A stretch of 64,000 nt of DNA, from positions 87,814,520 through 87,878,519 of the forward strand of contig NC_059471.1 of the NCBI RefSeq assembly GCF_018139145.2, written 5' to 3'. The notes beneath the pieces were generated by a model. The model saw only the letters and a list, made by a program, of their open reading frames with translations, was not told the DNA's origin and ran no database searches. The position numbers were made by a program, and so were the translations under genes. Numbering within the stretch: the stretch's first letter is position 1; each line of letters starts with the position of its first letter. Origin of the DNA: Gymnogyps californianus. Taxonomy: Eukaryota > Chordata > Aves > Accipitriformes > Cathartidae. Shown here in pieces: positions 60,001 to 64,000 of this stretch.

Positions 60001-63000
60001 ATCATCCAAATCACCATCTGCCCAAGGGAAAGGACAGCATGTAGTTGCCCTATTCCTGCAGCAAAGAAAGGACCAGGTAGTTACCAAGTCTTCCTTGCTC
60101 TCCGCAGAAAGTTATTACAGCCCACCTCAGGAGGTTTGCTCCTGCACTGGCTTGTTCATGCTGCCAGTGGCTTTAGCAAAGACATAGGTAAATTTATGCT
60201 TGTGTCCCTGCCTCAAAGTTTCTTTGTTGCAACTCCCCCAATTTCGGGGTGGGGAGGTGGGAAACAACAACAAAAAACAGGACCACAAATGTGGTATCCT
60301 GAAACAGGAGAAAGAGAAAGTAGGATGAGATTATATTTCCCCTTGTACACCTATGACATTGTCTTAACCTTCATCCTCTGAAGACAGTCACAGGCCAGCC
60401 CATCATACTTTGTGTTGCTTACCATGAAGGCAGGTCCTTCAAGTAACAGGGTAGTTAGGATGAATGTCAGGCCTGAATTATGGTAAAAGTAGCCTGAATA
60501 TCTATTCTTTACATAAACAAAGGCTTTTGTAAAAATTATTTGGCCACTTAACAGCGGAACTGGACCATCAGAGAAGAGTAAACTCCTGCAGCCTCTTCTC
60601 TCAAATGAATGATCTGTCTACAAAAAGCAATTCACAGAGCAAACCCCTAAGATGGCAAAAGGGAAAGGCTGTTCAGTTAGAGTGCAATTTCTACCATAAG
60701 GTCTATCCCAGACCACAGGTGTAAAATAACAGAGCACCTTGTTTGAAATGATCTGTAGAGCTGCTAAGCAATTTGTAAACAGATAAAAAGCTAAATCTGT
60801 AATTAAAACTGCTGCCAATTGTTAGCTGTTGCCAGGGTAGGTGAAGGTGTAGGAAAAGTCAAGAAAAGGTCATTTCATTCCTCACTTTGCCTCCTTCAGG
60901 CTCTGAGCTTCTTTTATTCCAGAAGTGGTCATATCCTAGAGGCTATCCAGTTTCTTATCATGTTAAGAAGCTGGCCTAGCAAGCATGGACAGCTAAATTC
61001 TTCCAGTGAAGCCCCTTCCTCTCCATCATGTTCCTCACACTAGCTTGCTTTCATGGGGACAGAGAACTGCTCCTGCAGACCCACATCAGCTGGATTCCAC
61101 TTTGCCATGGAGCAGTAACTGGGAGGCAGACAGTTACACCAGCATTACTCTCATTCCCTGCTGTCAGAGAGGCATGAAGAGCTCATGGGGAAGCTGAGCA
61201 CTGGGTCTGACACTTACAAACTAAGACCAAGGCTAGCTGCAATGTCTACAAGCATAAAACCTTCATTCACAGTTTCTAAATGTTCTGCTTCACAGAAGTC
61301 AGAAGCTCCCAGTAGTCCCTCAGGAGCTTACCTGGGATCAGAAAATAATTTTATCTAGCACAGAAGACAGCTGGACATTACCATGATCAGGTTCAGCAAG
61401 TTCCCAGAGATGGATAGCCCATTGGACAATATTACCTTTATGTTGGGTTTGCTGCTGTGCTATATGAATGTATAATTTAAGAAAGTGAGATGAAACTTAG
61501 CACACAGCATTCTAGTTACTTTACTCCTAGCTGAACAATTACAGTCAGTCAGACGTTTTATATCCATATATAGCACTTAATCCTTACTGCAATAATTCAT
61601 GTGCCATGTTACACTGCTGCACTGAGCCTCTGCCAGTTTCAGATCAGTCACCTCTGTCAAGTCCCATAGGATTCAAGGGCCTGTAAGACCTATTCGAAAT
61701 CATTTTCCACCCTGGATGGCCACATATGATGTAGTTTCCGTCACCAGCCAGGTGCCAGGGGAAGAGCAACTGATGTGGAAAAGGGTTGTTGGAAACGGTA
61801 TTCCTCCCTGTGTCATACCAGCTGCTGAACTTATGCTCTATTGTTATCTGAATCTGCACTTGCAGTGGCTGCCTGGACAGCCTCTTATTTTAATTGCAAT
61901 TACTTTCAATTACACTAAGCTGGGGGAGGGGACTTAGAGTTAAAGCAGCGTATTTTATGTTTGTGGAAATGATAATCACGTTCAGAGAGCAGATTAACAG
62001 GGCTCTCATAATGATGGTAGTGAAGGCAGAAGACAGAGCTTTCATTCCCATAAAGCATCAAGCAAACCCTTCTTTACTGCCATCACAATCTGCTGCTGGC
62101 TCTAGCTATTTATGTTTATTTTTATGTATTTATTACGAGTTTGTCCCCTGCTTTCAAGGAGACACGCTTCTGCTCCTTACCTTTCAGGAATGCATTAATC
62201 CTGGTGATCAGTTAATGTATGGGGAAGGAACAGAGCAAGGGGAATACAAGCTGCAGCAACCTAGTGCAGTGTAAATCCTGGGAACAAACTGAACCAGACA
62301 GAGGAGCTGGAATCCAGGAACCGTTCTTAATCCTGACAATTACAAGCAACGAGAAAGCAGAGAACCTAAAATTACACTCCTAGGTAATACCAGACATTTT
62401 TTTCTCTGAGTGGAAATTTAATTAATGCATCCAAAGTTGGGATTTTGAAACAACAAAATCCAAGTTGTTGCAGAGTTAATGCTCATTTCTGCTGCTGGCC
62501 CCAAAAAGCAGGTGTCGTCATGGGCTGTTGGCTGCCTCCTCTTGTGCACAAGGGACAATGATTAGAACAGCATGAAAAGCCCGGTGAAGCCACCAAGTGC
62601 TGGCACGTGGCAGTCTGCCTAACAGAAAAGCAGTGGGGGAAATAGTCTCTTGATGGGTGATATCACTGTAAATAAGCTTTAGATAAGCACAAAGAGAAAT
62701 TCATCTGTTAAAACCTTACTTTTTTTCCTATTATTTGCTTGGTTGCCAAATTTCCTGTAACTCCACCGGCTATATGACTAATCATGCCTGTTAGCATTTT
62801 TCCCCCCGGTGATGAACCTAAGTAAAGTTATGTTCAGCTCACTCATTACAAACCCAAAAGCACTGAAGAAAAAGACAAAGGGAATCCTAAATTCTGAAAT
62901 CTCCTATTCCTGGCCGATCTGACTTTTATCTTCTTCTAAGCCCTATGAATGCCTTAAATTTATAACGATTTTTAATGATGTGATAGTTTAATCCTTGCCT

Positions 63001-64000
63001 TGCTGGTTTGTCGTAGGGACATCAGTGATCAAATCAGATGTTTTGGGAGGTGAATGGATCAGGTACACAAATGAGCTCTAGTAACTGCAATTGAAATGTC
63101 TCCCCGACTCCATACCTCGTCTCCACAGCCTCCATAGCAACCATGTTTGCAAAGGTTCTCAAAAATTCAGTCTTCAGGGAAAAGCAAACCCCTAAAATCA
63201 CACTAAAAATCTGAAACAAGAAAACCAGCAAATTCCTGCACAAGGCACAAGAGGAAACATCACAAAATCTGAACTTCCAAGTCACACATCAATTCCAATT
63301 TTACAGCTGATGATAACCAGTTTTCAGCATCAATATAGCCTTGTGATGCCTTTAAAAACTAGGAGGGAGGGAGGGCTTTTCAGTGCAGCTCCACTGAAAC
63401 CTGTGTCTAATGATAATTTGAAGTAATTTATAACCCATAAAGCACTCACAGCAAGGCCAGTATCACAACATCTATTGATATTTATGAGTTTGCAGGGCCC
63501 AGTTGTATTAATATGAATAATATATAGATTATTAATGAGATAAAAGAGTCTTTATTGTTCATCTTTCATTAAAAATACTAAGGGAGCGATCTGCAACCTA
63601 TTGACATCTGGAATTATGGTTTGTGTTATCTGCAGATTTTGCTTCGTTTGCACAGAATGGGTCAAATCAAAGGTGGTTTATGGTGCTCTTTAACACACAG
63701 CTATGGCATAAATAGGCTGAAAAGACAGATGCTAGGCAAGTCAGCAGTTTACCGATTTGACATTCACTACATTTGCAAGGTTAACACAACTTTTGTCCTG
63801 AACAAAAAGAAATCAGGGGCTTCTGTGTTCCCACTGAACCAGATGAGTGCTGGTGTTTGAAAGGAGAAAGGGCACTGCTGTCACACGAGAACCTGCATTA
63901 TAGCAGAGAAAAGGCCCAAAGGGTAAATATAAAATTCTCTGCTTTCCGAGGCAGTATTTATGCAAAATGTATGTATGTAAAAGTACTTCCTGGACATTGT
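57061..64000. other. Unique non-coding sequence right of CpG island
   Basis: About 6.9 kb that returns quickly to A+T-rich composition. No exon, RNA gene or interspersed repeat is recognised. Open frames reach 132 codons (57967-58365) without recognisable motifs. A (GGGA)n run lies near 63361-63375. Homeodomain-core clusters near 61885-61915 and 62410-62430 look like regulatory or conserved non-coding sequence. Confidence 0.5.
61889..61913. promoter_or_regulatory. Cluster of TAATTG/CAATTA homeodomain cores
   Basis: TAATTG (61891-61896), CAATTA (61897-61902) and CAATTA (61908-61913) lie within 23 bp, the first two forming a palindrome across their junction. NKX- and Antennapedia-type homeodomains bind such cores. 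A regulatory role is only inferred. Confidence 0.25.

Noticed and set aside
24..64000. CRISPR arrays, bacterial operons, rRNA and tRNA genes
   Set aside because: No regularly spaced direct repeats, no bacterial gene organisation and no cloverleaf or rRNA core sequence was recognised. The tRNA-like sequence near 47461 is a SINE head.

Overview
This window looks like vertebrate, specifically avian, nuclear DNA rather than microbial or viral sequence. It is A+T-rich over most of its length, has one sharp CpG island, and carries 5'-truncated CR1 LINEs, the typical bird retroposon. It also carries solo long terminal repeats (LTRs) of endogenous-retrovirus type, bounded by clean 5-bp target-site duplications. 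The LTR types match ones I know as widespread in neoavian genomes. I cannot name the species, chromosome or host gene.

Layout: 1-834 is non-coding sequence with one edge-truncated open frame of unknown status. 835-1436 is a solo LTR (type A, plus strand). 1437-9494 is unique A+T-rich sequence. 9538-11045 is the longest CR1 fragment (minus strand), with a decayed reverse-transcriptase frame. 11046-18690 is unique sequence with two more CR1 fragments (16490-16745 and 18241-18690). 18691-31061 is unique sequence with a perfect hairpin and an enhancer-like cluster near 29.8 kb. 31067-31673 is a second type A solo LTR in the opposite orientation. 33560-34709 is a solo LTR of a different, longer type (type B) with an internal minisatellite. 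34710-55640 is unique sequence with two 17-base G runs, a paired-homeodomain palindrome, an ancient tRNA-derived SINE and several small tandem duplications. About 56.1-57.05 kb is a strong CpG island with a near-consensus RFX X-box. 57.1-64 kb is unique sequence with some homeodomain-core clusters.

I found no protein-coding gene that I can defend. The many open frames of 60-200 codons are mostly what chance gives in 64 kb, or they fall inside LTRs, CR1 copies or G+C-rich low-complexity sequence. The simplest reading is a promoter (the CpG island) with long flanking intronic or intergenic DNA. Candidate splice donors lie on both strands of the island, so the direction of transcription is not settled. 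Regulation is the main content: retroviral LTR promoters, an X-box promoter and a few enhancer-like clusters. I see no sign of a new multi-gene system.
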